Counted from the stretch's first letter, positions 13,604-22,060 are shown. The stretch: 36,021 bases of DNA from an uncultured Ruminococcus sp. (GCA_905233755.1 CAJODM010000028.1:1-36021); one strand, 5' to 3'. Made by a program: numbers and translations. The notes: generated from the sequence alone by a model not told the origin.

Positions 13604-15958
13604 ATGATAACCACTATCGTGAAACGCGACGGGCGTGCCGTCGAATTTGACATCGAGAAGATCACCCAGGCGATCTACAAGGCGGCGGCTGCCATCGGCG
13701 GCAGCGACTATACCGCTGCCGAGGAGCTGGCGCAGAAGGTCGTCGAGTACCTCGAGACAGAGGCGGCGGAAAGCCCCTCGGTCGAGCATGTACAGGACAC
13801 CGTCGAGAAGATCCTCATCGAGAACGGCCATGCCCGCACCGCCAAGGAGTTCATCCTCTACCGCGCCGAGCGTACTCGTGTGCGCGAGATGAACACCAAG
13901 CTGATGAAGATCTATGAGGATCTGACATTCAAGTCCGCCAAGGACAACGACGTCAAGCGCGAGAACGCCAACATCGACGGCGATACCGCGATGGGCACGA
14001 TGCTCAAGTACGGCTCCGAGGGCGCGAAGGAATTCTATCAGATGTATATCCTCAACCCCAAGCACGCCAAGGCGCACCGCGAGGGCGATATCCATATCCA
14101 CGACCTCGACTTTCTCACCCTGACGACCACCTGCTGCCAGATCGACCTGTTAAAGCTCTTCAAGGACGGGTTCTCGACCGGTCACGGGTTCATCCGCGAA
14201 CCCAACGACATCGCCACCTATGGCGCGCTTGCCTGTATCGCCATCCAGTCGAACCAGAACGATCAGCACGGCGGCCAGAGCGTGCCGAACTTTGACTATG
14301 CGATGGCGCCCGGCATCCGCAAGACCTACCGCAAGCGTTACCGTATGAACATGGCGCGCGGCGCCGAGCTGCTCGCCGATATCGACGACGCAAAGGCGGT
14401 CATCGACGCGATCTGTGACAAGGCAGAGGAGCTCACCGGCGAGCAGCCGCGGCTCGATACCACCGCCGACTATGACGCGACCGAGCTAGGGCTGCTCACC
14501 GAGCAGTTCGGCGAGAAGCTCGCGCCCAAGCTCCAGCGGTTCTCGAAAAAGCACGCCGCCGAGGAGACCGACCGCGCTGCGTTCCAGGCGATGGAGGCGG
14601 TCGTGCACAACCTGAACACCATGCACTCGCGCGCCGGCGCCCAGGTGCCGTTCTCGTCGATCAACTACGGCACCGATACCTCGCCCGAGGGCCGCATGGT
14701 CATCAAGAACATCCTGCTCGCCACCGAGAAGGGGCTGGGCAACGGCGAGACACCCATCTTCCCCGTTCATATCTTCAAGGTCAAGGAGGGCGTCAACTAC
14801 AACCCCGGCGACCCCAACTATGACCTGTTCAAGCTGTCGTTCCGCGTATCGGCAAAGCGGCTGTTCCCGAACTATGCGTTCATCGACTCGCCGTTCAACC
14901 TGCCGTACTATAAGCCCGGTCATCCCGAGACCGAGGTCGCCTATATGGGATGCCGCACCCGCGTCATCGGCAACGTCGTCGATCCCACCCGCGAAATCAC
15001 CTATGGCAGAGGGAACCTGTCGTTCACCTCGATCAACCTGCCGCGGCTGGCGATCCTTGCCAACAAGAACATCGACTTCTTCTTCGATCAGCTCGACCGT
15101 GTGCTCGATACCTGTGTCGAACAGCTGCTCGAGCGGTTCGAGATCCAGTGCCAGAAGTGTGTCCGCAACTATCCGTTCCTGATGGGTCAGGGCGTGTGGA
15201 TCGACTCTGACAAGCTATCGATCGACGACGAGGTGCGTTCCGTGCTGCGTCACGGCACCTTGTCGGTCGGTTTCATCGGGCTTGCCGAAACGCTCAAGGC
15301 GCTCATCGGCGTGCACCACGGCGAATCGGAGGAGGCCCAGCGGCTGGGGCTCGAGATCGTGTCCCATATGCGCCGCCGCCTCGATCGTGAGAGCGCCGAG
15401 CGGCAGCTGAACTTCTCGTGCCTTGCCACCCCCGCCGAGGGGCTGTCGGGACGGTTCGTCCGCATCGACAAAAAGCGCTTCGGCGTGATCCCGGGCGTCA
15501 CCGACCGCGACTACTACACCAACTCCTTCCATGTGCCGGTCTACTACCCCATCTCGGCATTTGATAAGATCCGCATCGAAGCTCCCTATCACGCGCTCAC
15601 CAACGCGGGACATATCTCCTATGTCGAGCTCGACGGCGACCCGAGTGAGAACCTCGAGGCGTTCGAGCAGGTGGTGCGCTGCATGAAGGAGGAGGGCGTC
15701 GGCTACGGCTCTATCAACCATCCGGTCGACCGCGACCCCGTGTGCGGGCATACCGGTATCATCGGCGACTACTGTCCCAAGTGCGGCCGCAAGATCACTA
15801 AGGACGGCGTGGCGGTAGAGCGCATCCGCCGCATCACCGGGTACCTTGTCGGCACCCTCGACCGGTTCAACAACGCCAAGCGCGCCGAGGTCGAGGACAG
15901 GGTCAAGCATGAGGTCGCGCTGCAGCCCTGCTCCTGTGAGCTCGAAGAGGTCGTATGA
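13604..15958 (+). CDS. nrdD: Anaerobic (class III) ribonucleoside-triphosphate reductase
   Basis: A 784-residue glycyl-radical enzyme that reduces ribonucleoside triphosphates to dNTPs without oxygen. An N-terminal ATP-cone (residues 1 to about 90, starting TTIVKRDGRAVEFDIEKIT) gives allosteric control. The barrel carries HIHDLDF, SVPNFDYAMAPGIRK and PFSSINYGTDTSPEGR. Near the end CGHTGIIGDYCPKCGRKI supplies the four zinc cysteines, and RRITGYLVG holds the radical glycine (about G746). ATG 13604 is chosen for its GGGGGAG SD; the GTG at 13565 lacks one. The gene overlaps nrdG as ATGA, and two NrdR-box-like sites lie upstream. Confidence 0.96.
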   Translation: MITTIVKRDGRAVEFDIEKITQAIYKAAAAIGGSDYTAAEELAQKVVEYLETEAAESPSVEHVQDTVEKILIENGHARTAKEFILYRAERTRVREMNTKLMKIYEDLTFKSAKDNDVKRENANIDGDTAMGTMLKYGSEGAKEFYQMYILNPKHAKAHREGDIHIHDLDFLTLTTTCCQIDLLKLFKDGFSTGHGFIREPNDIATYGALACIAIQSNQNDQHGGQSVPNFDYAMAPGIRKTYRKRYRMNMARGAELLADIDDAKAVIDAICDKAEELTGEQPRLDTTADYDATELGLLTEQFGEKLAPKLQRFSKKHAAEETDRAAFQAMEAVVHNLNTMHSRAGAQVPFSSINYGTDTSPEGRMVIKNILLATEKGLGNGETPIFPVHIFKVKEGVNYNPGDPNYDLFKLSFRVSAKRLFPNYAFIDSPFNLPYYKPGHPETEVAYMGCRTRVIGNVVDPTREITYGRGNLSFTSINLPRLAILANKNIDFFFDQLDRVLDTCVEQLLERFEIQCQKCVRNYPFLMGQGVWIDSDKLSIDDEVRSVLRHGTLSVGFIGLAETLKALIGVHHGESEEAQRLGLEIVSHMRRRLDRESAERQLNFSCLATPAEGLSGRFVRIDKKRFGVIPGVTDRDYYTNSFHVPVYYPISAFDKIRIEAPYHALTNAGHISYVELDGDPSENLEAFEQVVRCMKEEGVGYGSINHPVDRDPVCGHTGIIGDYCPKCGRKITKDGVAVERIRRITGYLVGTLDRFNNAKRAEVEDRVKHEVALQPCSCELEEVV

Positions 15959-16467
15959 GCACCCCGCTGCGGCTCGCGGGCGTCGTCAGAGAATCCATCG
16001 TTGACGGTCCCGGGATCCGGATGAGCGTGTTCGTGCAGGGATGTCCCCATCACTGCAAGGGATGCCACAACGTCCATACGTGGGATCCGTCGGGCGGCTA
16101 TGACGGCACGGTCGAACGCATCCTAGAGGAGGCGTCGAAGGACCCGCTCGTATGCGGACTGACGCTGACGGGCGGCGAGCCGTTCGAGCAGGCAGAGGCG
16201 CTGTCGGTGCTCGCACAGCGAGCGCGGGCGATGGGGCTGAACATCTTCTGCTACACCGGCTATACCTTCGAGCAGCTATACGCCGCCTTTGATACCCATC
16301 CTGAGTACCGCGCGCTGCTGATGCAGTGTGACTGGCTGGTGGACGGGCCGTTCGTCGAGAGCGAGATGAGCTTGATGCTGCACTTTCGCGGCAGCCGCAA
16401 CCAGCGCATCCTCGACGTTCCCGCCTCGCTGAAGGAAGGCAGAGCGGTGCTCTCAGAACTCAACTGA
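15955..16467 (+). CDS. nrdG: Anaerobic ribonucleotide-reductase activating enzyme (radical SAM)
   Basis: A 170-residue radical SAM activase that uses a [4Fe-4S] cluster and S-adenosylmethionine to form the glycyl radical on NrdD. The cluster motif CPHHCKGCH is of the CxxxCxxC type, preceded by SIVDGPGIRMSVFVQG. LTLTGGEPFEQ is the SAM-binding GGE motif. The length is standard for NrdG and the start overlaps the nrdD stop (ATGA), ensuring coupled synthesis. A strong terminator follows, so nrdDG is a two-gene operon. Confidence 0.96.
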   Translation: MSTPLRLAGVVRESIVDGPGIRMSVFVQGCPHHCKGCHNVHTWDPSGGYDGTVERILEEASKDPLVCGLTLTGGEPFEQAEALSVLAQRARAMGLNIFCYTGYTFEQLYAAFDTHPEYRALLMQCDWLVDGPFVESEMSLMLHFRGSRNQRILDVPASLKEGRAVLSELN

Positions 16468-16493
16468 CAACAGAAACCATTAAGATACACCGG

Positions 16494-16530
16494 GAAGCGT
16501 CGGAGCAGCAGCTCCGGCGTTTCTGTTTTC
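16494..16530 (+). terminator. Intrinsic terminator after nrdG
   Basis: A 13-bp stem with two wobbles, GAAGCGTCGGAGC (16494-16506) against GCTCCGGCGTTTC (16511-16523), loop AGCA, then TGTTTTC. Confidence 0.88.
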
Positions 16531-16593
16531 TAAGATGGTATCACTTAGCATATTGCCTAAAGCGACGGGGAACTTCTTGACTATTATTCCCTA

Positions 16594-16622
16594 TTGAGAA
16601 AAGAGCAAAAATATGGTAGAAT
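16594..16622 (+). promoter_or_regulatory. Promoter for the HydS-like operon
   Basis: TTGAGA (16594-16599), 17-bp spacer, TAGAAT (16617-16622). The leader to the ATG at 16677 is about 48 bases. Confidence 0.75.
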
Positions 16623-16676
16623 AAAGTGAATAGTGTGTCAACATCTATCAAGCTATCAAGAAAGGATACTGGTTCT

Positions 16677-17024
16677 ATGGTTATCAAGGACATCATCGAC
16701 ATCTTAGAGGGCGAGGTCATCTGTGAGGGCGACCTGAACCAAGAGATCAAGACCGCGTGCGGCTCCGATATGATGAGCGACGTGCTCGCGTTCGTCAAGG
16801 ATCAGAGCGTGCTGCTGACCGGTCTGATGAACCCGCAGGTCGTGCGCACTGCCGAGATGATGGACATGGCGTGCATCGTGTTCGTCCGCGGCAAAGAGCC
16901 CGACCAGAGCATTATCGACCTGGCAGAAAGCCGCGATATCACGCTAATCAAGACCCGCTTCCGTATGTTCACCGCGTGCGGACGGCTCTATGCCAACGGG
17001 CTGTCCGGAGGGACCGCCGTATGA
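16677..17024 (+). CDS. DRTGG-domain protein (first copy)
   Basis: A 115-residue protein built almost entirely of one DRTGG-like domain, a small alpha/beta fold also found beside CBS domains and in the N-terminal part of some phosphotransacetylases; ligand binding is suspected but unproven. VLLTGLMNPQVVRTAEMMDM and ACIVFVRGKEPD form the core strands, and the final helix is close to FRMFTACGRLY. ATG 16677 has SD AAGGA about 10 bases upstream and lies after the promoter; the GTG at 16626 is next to the -10. The stop overlaps the next start as ATGA. A diverged paralogue lies later in the operon at 19170. Confidence 0.75.
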   Translation: MVIKDIIDILEGEVICEGDLNQEIKTACGSDMMSDVLAFVKDQSVLLTGLMNPQVVRTAEMMDMACIVFVRGKEPDQSIIDLAESRDITLIKTRFRMFTACGRLYANGLSGGTAV

Positions 17025-17449
17025 GCAGCATCCATCTTCATTATGATGTATCGGGCGAGGACTTCACCCGCGCGGGCGAGGCGTCGGGCCTTGTCAAAAA
17101 GCGGCTCAAGGCGCTGGGGTATAACACCGACGCCATCCGCCGCGTCGCCATCGCGATGTATGAGGCAGAGATCAACATGGTCATCCATGCCGACGGCGGG
17201 TTTGTCGATATCGACATCTATCCCGACAAGGTCGAGATTCTCCTGTCCGACCGCGGGCCGGGTATTCCCGATGTTGATAAGGCGATGCAGGCGGGGTTCT
17301 CTACCGCTCCCGATAACGTGCGGAACCTCGGGTTCGGCGCGGGCATGGGGCTGCCCAATATCAAAAAGTACACCGACGATATGAAGATCGACACCGAGCT
17401 CGGTGTCGGTACCAAGCTCTATCTCACCGTCCGCGTTAACGAAGCGTAG
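17021..17449 (+). CDS. ATP-binding anti-sigma-factor-like histidine kinase domain protein (first copy)
   Basis: A 142-residue GHKL ATPase domain standing alone, of the RsbT/SpoIIAB type. The N-box is AMYEAEINMVIHADGG, the G1 box SDRGPGIPD, and the G2 box FGAGMGLPNIKKY. Proteins of this form phosphorylate or bind small regulatory partners; no anti-anti-sigma partner is visible nearby. It starts inside the stop of the DRTGG gene (ATGA) and ends 71 bases before the HydS-like gene. Its place between a DRTGG protein and a hydrogenase-like sensor suggests a signal-output role, which is inference. Confidence 0.82.
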   Translation: MSSIHLHYDVSGEDFTRAGEASGLVKKRLKALGYNTDAIRRVAIAMYEAEINMVIHADGGFVDIDIYPDKVEILLSDRGPGIPDVDKAMQAGFSTAPDNVRNLGFGAGMGLPNIKKYTDDMKIDTELGVGTKLYLTVRVNEA

Positions 17450-17454
17450 AAGAG

Positions 17455-17505
17455 ATTATTTGCAACTCTTCACCCTTCACCCGCCACTTTTCACTATCCA
17501 ACCCA
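17455..17505. repeat. CTCTTCAC-type repeat remnant inside the operon
   Basis: The only sizeable gap of the operon (17450-17520) contains CAACTCTTCACCCTTCACC and CACTTTTCACTATCC, resembling the debris near position 100. It may have been inserted between genes that were once coupled. Confidence 0.55.
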
Positions 17506-17520
17506 TCCCATAGGAGTATT

Positions 17521-18795
17521 ATGGAACAATATTATCATTCGGTCGTGCTGGAAAAGGAACTGTGTTGCGGCTGTACCAACTGTCTGAAGCGGTGCCCCAC
17601 CGAGGCGATCCGCATCCGAAACGGCAAGGCGCACATCCTATCCCAGCGATGTATCGACTGCGGCGAATGCATACGGGTATGCCCGCACCACGCCAAGCGT
17701 GCCCACAGCGCGCCGCTGCAGGAAATCAATCAATATAAAGTCAAGGTCGCGATCCCCGCGCCGGCGCTGTTCGGTCAGTTCAACAACCTCGACGATCTCG
17801 ATATCGTGCTGACGGGGCTGCTGTCGATCGGGTTCGACTATATCTATGAGGTATCGCGCGCCGCCGAGCTCGTCAGCGAGGCGACCCGCGAGCTAATCCG
17901 ACAGCACAAGCTCAACAAGCCCATCATCAGCTCGGCGTGTCCGGCGGTCGTTCGGCTCATCAAGATCCGGTTCCCCGAGCTGTGCGATAACGTGATGCCG
18001 CTGCTCGCGCCGATGGAGGTCGCCGCCAAGATGGCGCGCCGCGAGATCATAGAGAAAACCGGTATCGACGACAAGGATATCGGGGTGTTCTTCATCACGC
18101 CCTGCCCCGCCAAGGTCACCGAGATTCACTCGCCGAACCATGCCGACAAGAGCGCGGTCAACGGCGCGATCGCCATCTCACAGATCTATCCCCAGCTCAC
18201 CGCCGCGATGGACAAGCTGCAGGTGGTCGAGCCGCTGTCCCACTCGGGGCTTATCGGCGTCGGCTGGGCGACCTCGGGCGGCGAAGCGGTCGCGATGCTG
18301 GGTGACAAATACCTGGCTGCCGACGGCATTGAGAACGTCATCCGTGTGCTCGAGGAGCTCGAGGACGAGCATATCCGCGACGTCGAGTTCGTCGAGCTGA
18401 ATGCGTGCTCCGGAGGGTGCGTCGGCGGTGTGTTGACGGTCGAGAACCCCTATGTCGCCCAGGCGCGTATCCATACCCTGCGCAAGTTCATGCCCGTGTC
18501 GCTCAACCACCTTGACCTTGCTGATCTCGACATCATGATGTGGGACAACAAGCTGACCTATGACGCAAGCTCGTTCGCGCTGTCGGGGGACATCTTCGAA
18601 GCGATGGAGATGATGGACAACCTCGAGAAGATCGCCGACTCCCTTCCGGGGCTCGACTGCGGCTCGTGCGGCGCGCCGACCTGTCGCGCGCTCGCCGAGG
18701 ATATCGTTCGGGGCAACGCCCGCGAGACCGACTGCATCCACAAGCTCAAGAAGAAGATCCAGAACGTCTATGACGAGCTGACAAGCGGGCTATGA
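17521..18795 (+). CDS. HydS-like putative sensory [FeFe] hydrogenase, PAS domain absent
   Basis: A 424-residue iron-sulfur protein. Two ferredoxin-type [4Fe-4S] sites come first (C15/C18/C21/C25 and C44/C47/C50/C54). The H-cluster domain follows with all four expected cluster ligands: C140 (SSACPAV), C195 (ITPCPAK), C296 and C300 (NACSGGCVGG). The C-terminus has a further [4Fe-4S] site, C380-GSC383-GAPTC388 and C405. Ala139 replaces the proton-relay Cys of catalytic enzymes, as I recall for group C (HydS) proteins, which are considered H2 sensors. Most HydS proteins carry a PAS domain; none is present, so output probably passes to a neighbour. SD ATAGGAG precedes the ATG. Catalysis would be slow at best. 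Confidence 0.8.
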   Translation: MEQYYHSVVLEKELCCGCTNCLKRCPTEAIRIRNGKAHILSQRCIDCGECIRVCPHHAKRAHSAPLQEINQYKVKVAIPAPALFGQFNNLDDLDIVLTGLLSIGFDYIYEVSRAAELVSEATRELIRQHKLNKPIISSACPAVVRLIKIRFPELCDNVMPLLAPMEVAAKMARREIIEKTGIDDKDIGVFFITPCPAKVTEIHSPNHADKSAVNGAIAISQIYPQLTAAMDKLQVVEPLSHSGLIGVGWATSGGEAVAMLGDKYLAADGIENVIRVLEELEDEHIRDVEFVELNACSGGCVGGVLTVENPYVAQARIHTLRKFMPVSLNHLDLADLDIMMWDNKLTYDASSFALSGDIFEAMEMMDNLEKIADSLPGLDCGSCGAPTCRALAEDIVRGNARETDCIHKLKKKIQNVYDELTSGL

Positions 18796-19166
18796 ACACA
18801 GAACTTACCGAGCGCGAACGCGAATACCTCGCCTGTGATACCGAGATGATCACTAGGTCGAGTGCTGTGATACGCCTGACCACCGGGATGGTCACGATGT
18901 TCTTCCGCGCGATATTCGTCCCATCGTCAGAGTACAATAAAACGGACTATCGCTTCACACGAACCATCCGCGAGATCCAGTACACAAAGTACAAAAAAGC
19001 GGTCTTAAGAAAGCAGAGCGACGCATCTAAGCCCTCGGACGAACGCGTGCTGAGAAAGCTCAACCGCGTGCCGTTCGTGCTTGAGGAGGATACCTATGAT
19101 CCCGACCGCTATATCGAAGAAATCTATGCAGAATACATGAAGAACCATCCCGAGAAGGGGGACTGA
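18792..19166 (+). CDS. Hypothetical protein of the hydrogenase-sensor operon
   Basis: I do not recognise this 124-residue protein. It begins in the stop of the HydS-like gene (ATGA overlap) and ends three bases before the second DRTGG gene, so it is firmly inside the operon. It is charged and predicted mostly helical: an acidic start TELTEREREYLACDTE, one hydrophobic stretch LTTGMVTMFFRAIFVP (perhaps an amphipathic or single membrane-associated helix), then a basic region with IQYTKYKKAVLRKQ and an acidic tail. Codon use is more AT-rich than the neighbours, which may mean less selection or later acquisition. A membrane anchor or adaptor for the sensor is possible but unproven. Confidence 0.7.
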   Translation: MNTELTEREREYLACDTEMITRSSAVIRLTTGMVTMFFRAIFVPSSEYNKTDYRFTRTIREIQYTKYKKAVLRKQSDASKPSDERVLRKLNRVPFVLEEDTYDPDRYIEEIYAEYMKNHPEKGD

Positions 19167-19169
19167 CAT

Positions 19170-19496
19170 ATGACAGTTAACGAACTGATCAAGAAGCTCG
19201 ACCTTGCTGTGCTGGTCGAGGATGACCTTGACCGCGAGGTGACAGACTGCTACATCGGCGATCTGCTGTCATGGGTAATGGGTCGCGCGCCGGAGGACAG
19301 CGCATGGCTGACCGTGATGGGGAACATCAACTCCATCGCCGTAGCGACGCTTGCCGATGTGAGCTGCATCATCCTTGTCGAGGATGCCGCGCTCGACGCT
19401 GACGCCAAGGCAAAGGCAGAGATGCACGGCGTGAACATCCTCACAACCTCGCAGAACAGCTATCAGCTCGCTGTCGCGCTCAGCGCGCTGCTCTAG
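19170..19496 (+). CDS. DRTGG-domain protein (second copy)
   Basis: A 108-residue protein of the same type as the first gene of this operon, sharing the opening pattern of a short helix followed by an acidic ..V.ED.LDREV.. / ..VICEGDLNQEI.. segment and the strand pair SIAVATLADVSCIILVED. It ends in a helix SQNSYQLAVALSALL. Identity between the copies is low, so they probably have separate roles or form a heteromer. SD AGGGGG precedes the ATG. The next gene starts three bases after the stop. Confidence 0.72.
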   Translation: MTVNELIKKLDLAVLVEDDLDREVTDCYIGDLLSWVMGRAPEDSAWLTVMGNINSIAVATLADVSCIILVEDAALDADAKAKAEMHGVNILTTSQNSYQLAVALSALL

Positions 19497-19498
19497 GC

Positions 19499-20215
19499 AT
19501 GCGGTACTTCTACGATCTGCACCTGCACTCGTGTCTGTCACCGTGCGGCGATATGGACATGACGCCCAACAATATCGTGAACATGAGCAAGCTACTCGGG
19601 CTCGACGTCATCGCACTGACCGATCACAACACCTCGCTGAACTGTGAGGCGGTGATGCGCGTGGGCGAGCAGCTCGGGCTGCTCGTCATCCCGGGGATGG
19701 AACTGACGACCGCCGAGGATATCCATGCGGTGTGCCTCTTCCCCACGCTTGAGCGCGCGCTCGAGTTCTCCGACTATGTTGACAGCCGCCGTATCAAGAT
19801 TCGCAACCGTGCCGATATCTATGGCCGTCAGGTGCGGATGAACGATCGTGACGAGGAGATCGGCGAGATCGAACATCTGCTGCTGCCATCGAGCGGCATC
19901 GGGATCGCAGAGGCATACAGCGAGGTGAGCCGGTTCGGCGGGATCTGCTATCCCGCACATATCGACCGCGACTCGCTCTCGATCCTCTCGGTGCTCGGCG
20001 AGATCGACCCGGGGTGCGGGTTTCGGACGGCAGAGCTTGCAGATGGCTCAAAACTCGACGCGCTCAAAGCGATGCATCCGATCCTTGATACGATGACGAT
20101 CGTGACGAACTCTGACGCGCATTATCTCGAGAATATGCGCGAGGCGCAACACGCAATGGAGCTGCCCTCGCTCACGCGCGAGAACGTCCTGTCTTATCTG
20201 GATCGAGCGCTGTAG
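19499..20215 (+). CDS. PHP-domain metal-dependent phosphoesterase
   Basis: A 238-residue protein of the PHP fold, which hydrolyses phosphoesters with a polynuclear metal site. Metal-binding motifs appear in order: DLHLHS (residues 6-11), LTDHNT, PGMELTT, CYPAHIDRDS and NSDAHYLE. The length is that of stand-alone TrpH/YciV-like PHP proteins, which include 3',5'-nucleotide and oligonucleotide phosphatases. It is the last gene of the operon and is followed by a terminator. In context it could remove a nucleotide or phosphoryl signal produced by the ATPase or DRTGG partners; this is inference. Confidence 0.85.
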   Translation: MRYFYDLHLHSCLSPCGDMDMTPNNIVNMSKLLGLDVIALTDHNTSLNCEAVMRVGEQLGLLVIPGMELTTAEDIHAVCLFPTLERALEFSDYVDSRRIKIRNRADIYGRQVRMNDRDEEIGEIEHLLLPSSGIGIAEAYSEVSRFGGICYPAHIDRDSLSILSVLGEIDPGCGFRTAELADGSKLDALKAMHPILDTMTIVTNSDAHYLENMREAQHAMELPSLTRENVLSYLDRAL

Positions 20216-20241
20216 GACGAATCAGAGCTACTATATAAAAC

Positions 20242-20281
20242 AACGCCGGCACAGGTATCAACCCGTGTCGGCGTTTCTTTT
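20242..20281 (+). terminator. Intrinsic terminator of the HydS-like operon
   Basis: AACGCCGGCAC (20242-20252) pairs with GTGTCGGCGTT (20265-20275), one wobble, then TCTTTTC. Confidence 0.88.
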
Positions 20282-20284
20282 CTG

Positions 20285-20445
20285 CACGATTCACACATTC
20301 ATCCTGTCATTCTGATCGGGCACCAAGATGGCGCGGATATTTCCCCTTACAGGGTGATCTCAGTGATCTCATCAAACGAACAGGAATCAAAAAATCCGCA
20401 GGATTTTCCCGCAACTCCTCATTCTTCACTCTTCACTTCACTTAC
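20285..20445. repeat. Dispersed-repeat debris between convergent genes
   Basis: The 235-base gap contains TGTCATTCTGATCGGGCACC, CGGATATTTCCCCTTACAGG (near copy of about 10530), AATCAAAAAATCCGCAGGAT and CTCATTCTTCACTCTTCAC (about 20404-20435). No gene is visible. Confidence 0.55.
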
Positions 20446-20450
20446 ACCGC

Positions 20451-21680
20451 TCAATACAGCTCCTTGTATGTCTCGATGAACTTATCCATGACATACTGTG
20501 CCTCGTCGTCGGTGAGCACCGAGTTCATCGGCAGGGTGAGCTGGTTCTGGTGCATATCATAGGCGTGAGGATAATCGTTGATATCGAACCCGAGGTTCTT
20601 GTATGCGGTCATCATCGGCAGCGGCTTGAAGTGGACGTTACAGTTCACGCCCTTGCGCTTCATGCGGTCATAGAACCGGTTGCGGAACGCCGCGTCCTTG
20701 CCGAGGAAGCGGACAAAGTACAGATGTCCCGAGGAACGGTGATACGCATCTTTGTGGTTGAGCACCGCGATATCGAGGTCGGCGAACGCACAGTTATACC
20801 GCTCGATCAGCTCATGCCGACGGGCGATGATCGACTCGTACCGTCTGAGCTGAGCCAGCCCCATCGCGGCGAGCACGTCGGGCATATTGCACTTGTACTG
20901 AGTATCCACCACGTCATACTCCCACGAGGTGCCCTTGTCCTTGGCGAAGGCATCCTTTGTCTGGCCGTGCAGGGTCATCAGCATATACCGCTTGTACAGG
21001 TCGTTCGAATCGACGCCGTAGATCTCCCGCCATGTGGCGGCTCCACCCTCGGCGGTGGTCATGTTCTTCACTGCATGGAACGAGAAGTTGGTGAAATCGG
21101 CGATCTCGCCGCACATCCTGCCGTGCCATCGCGCGCCGAACGCATGCGCCGCGTCGCTCATCACGATGATCCGCCCGAGTGCTAGCTGAACCGGATTATC
21201 CGACGGGCAGAAGAGGTGCCGCTTGTTCTCAACAATCTCGAAGACACGGTCATAGTCGCACACCACGCCCGCGATATCTACGGGGATGATGACCTTGGTG
21301 CGCTCGGTGATGGCGGCCTCGGCCTTGTCATAGTCCATCTCATATGAGCCGGGCTGACAGTCGATCATGACCGGTGTCGCGCCCACATGACAGATCACCG
21401 ACGCCGAGGCGGTATAGGTATACGCCGGTACGATGACCTCGTCCCCGGGACCGACCCCGAGGATCCGCAGCGTCATCTCGGCACACGCCGTCTGGGACGA
21501 GAGGCACACCGCCTTCATCGTGCCGCTGAGCTGTGCGATCTCGCGCTCGAACCGCTTGGTCTTCGGACCGGTGGTGATCCACCCCGAGCGCAGGGTATCG
21601 ACGACCTCGTCAATCTCTGCCTGAGAGATATCGGGCGGAGAGAACGGGATATTCAGCCGATTCTTGGTGTTCATCTTCAT
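20451..21680 (-). CDS. DegT/DnrJ/EryC1/StrS family sugar aminotransferase
   Basis: A 409-residue fold-type I PLP enzyme of the ArnB/DesV group, which aminates keto-sugar nucleotides for cell-surface glycans. The PLP Lys is K205 in SFHAVKNMTTAEGG, and the preceding SDAAHAFGA carries the Asp that contacts the pyridine nitrogen. The start region NIPFSPPDISQAEIDEVVDTLRSGW and the SSQTACAEMTLRIL loop are typical of the family. The ATG at 21680 has SD AAGGAG. It has its own promoter and no neighbouring sugar-nucleotide genes, so the particular sugar is unknown; the GtrA and ligase-like proteins at the left of the window might use the product, but that is speculation. Confidence 0.88.
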   Translation of the reverse strand: MKMNTKNRLNIPFSPPDISQAEIDEVVDTLRSGWITTGPKTKRFEREIAQLSGTMKAVCLSSQTACAEMTLRILGVGPGDEVIVPAYTYTASASVICHVGATPVMIDCQPGSYEMDYDKAEAAITERTKVIIPVDIAGVVCDYDRVFEIVENKRHLFCPSDNPVQLALGRIIVMSDAAHAFGARWHGRMCGEIADFTNFSFHAVKNMTTAEGGAATWREIYGVDSNDLYKRYMLMTLHGQTKDAFAKDKGTSWEYDVVDTQYKCNMPDVLAAMGLAQLRRYESIIARRHELIERYNCAFADLDIAVLNHKDAYHRSSGHLYFVRFLGKDAAFRNRFYDRMKRKGVNCNVHFKPLPMMTAYKNLGFDINDYPHAYDMHQNQLTLPMNSVLTDDEAQYVMDKFIETYKELY

Positions 21681-21730
21681 ACGGAAATCTCCTTATCCGA
21701 ATTGAACCATAGGTTTCCACTATACCCCGT

Positions 21731-21759
21731 ATTATACCGTATTCTTCCGCATTTGTAAA
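21731..21759 (-). promoter_or_regulatory. Promoter for the DegT-family gene
   Basis: On the minus strand TTTACA (21754-21759), 17-bp spacer, TATAAT (21731-21736). Confidence 0.8.
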
Positions 21760-21779
21760 GAGGCGCCTTATATGGACAA

Positions 21780-21915
21780 TAGTAAAGGGTAACGGGTGAA
21801 GGGTGAAGGGTGATGAGTGAAGCGTTGAGGGAGACGCTGCGCGTTTTGGATTTCTATAGATATTCGAGCAGAGCGAGTAACCGCAATTTTCTAATTTCCA
21901 TTTTCCATTGAATCT
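21780..21915 (+). repeat. Dispersed repeat element, copy B
   Basis: Tandem GGGTGAAGGGTGAAGGGTGA (about 21797) is followed by an AT-rich bridge and TATTCGAGCAGAGCGAGTAA, then CCGCAATTTTCTAATTTCC ending near 21912. This is the same order as at 31880-32000. The rest of the 516-base gap to hydC holds an orphan hairpin pair at 22016-22060 and the hyd promoter. Confidence 0.65.
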
Positions 21916-22037
21916 CTGCGCGGGTTTGGATTCACTGGTATCAACAGATTTCTCCGCTGTTCTCCGACCTTTTTTCTTCCCACTTCGGTCTATCTGCTCC
22001 CTGCTCTTTGGTACAGTTAGGTTCCGCTAACCGAAAG

Positions 22038-22060
22038 CGCAGTAAAAATCTGCGTTTTTT
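22038..22060 (+). terminator. Orphan terminator-like hairpin
   Basis: CGCAG (22038-22042) pairs with CTGCG (22050-22054), followed by six T. A second hairpin GTTAG-GTTCCG-CTAAC (22016-22031) lies directly upstream. No plus-strand gene precedes it within 1.8 kb. Confidence 0.5.
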
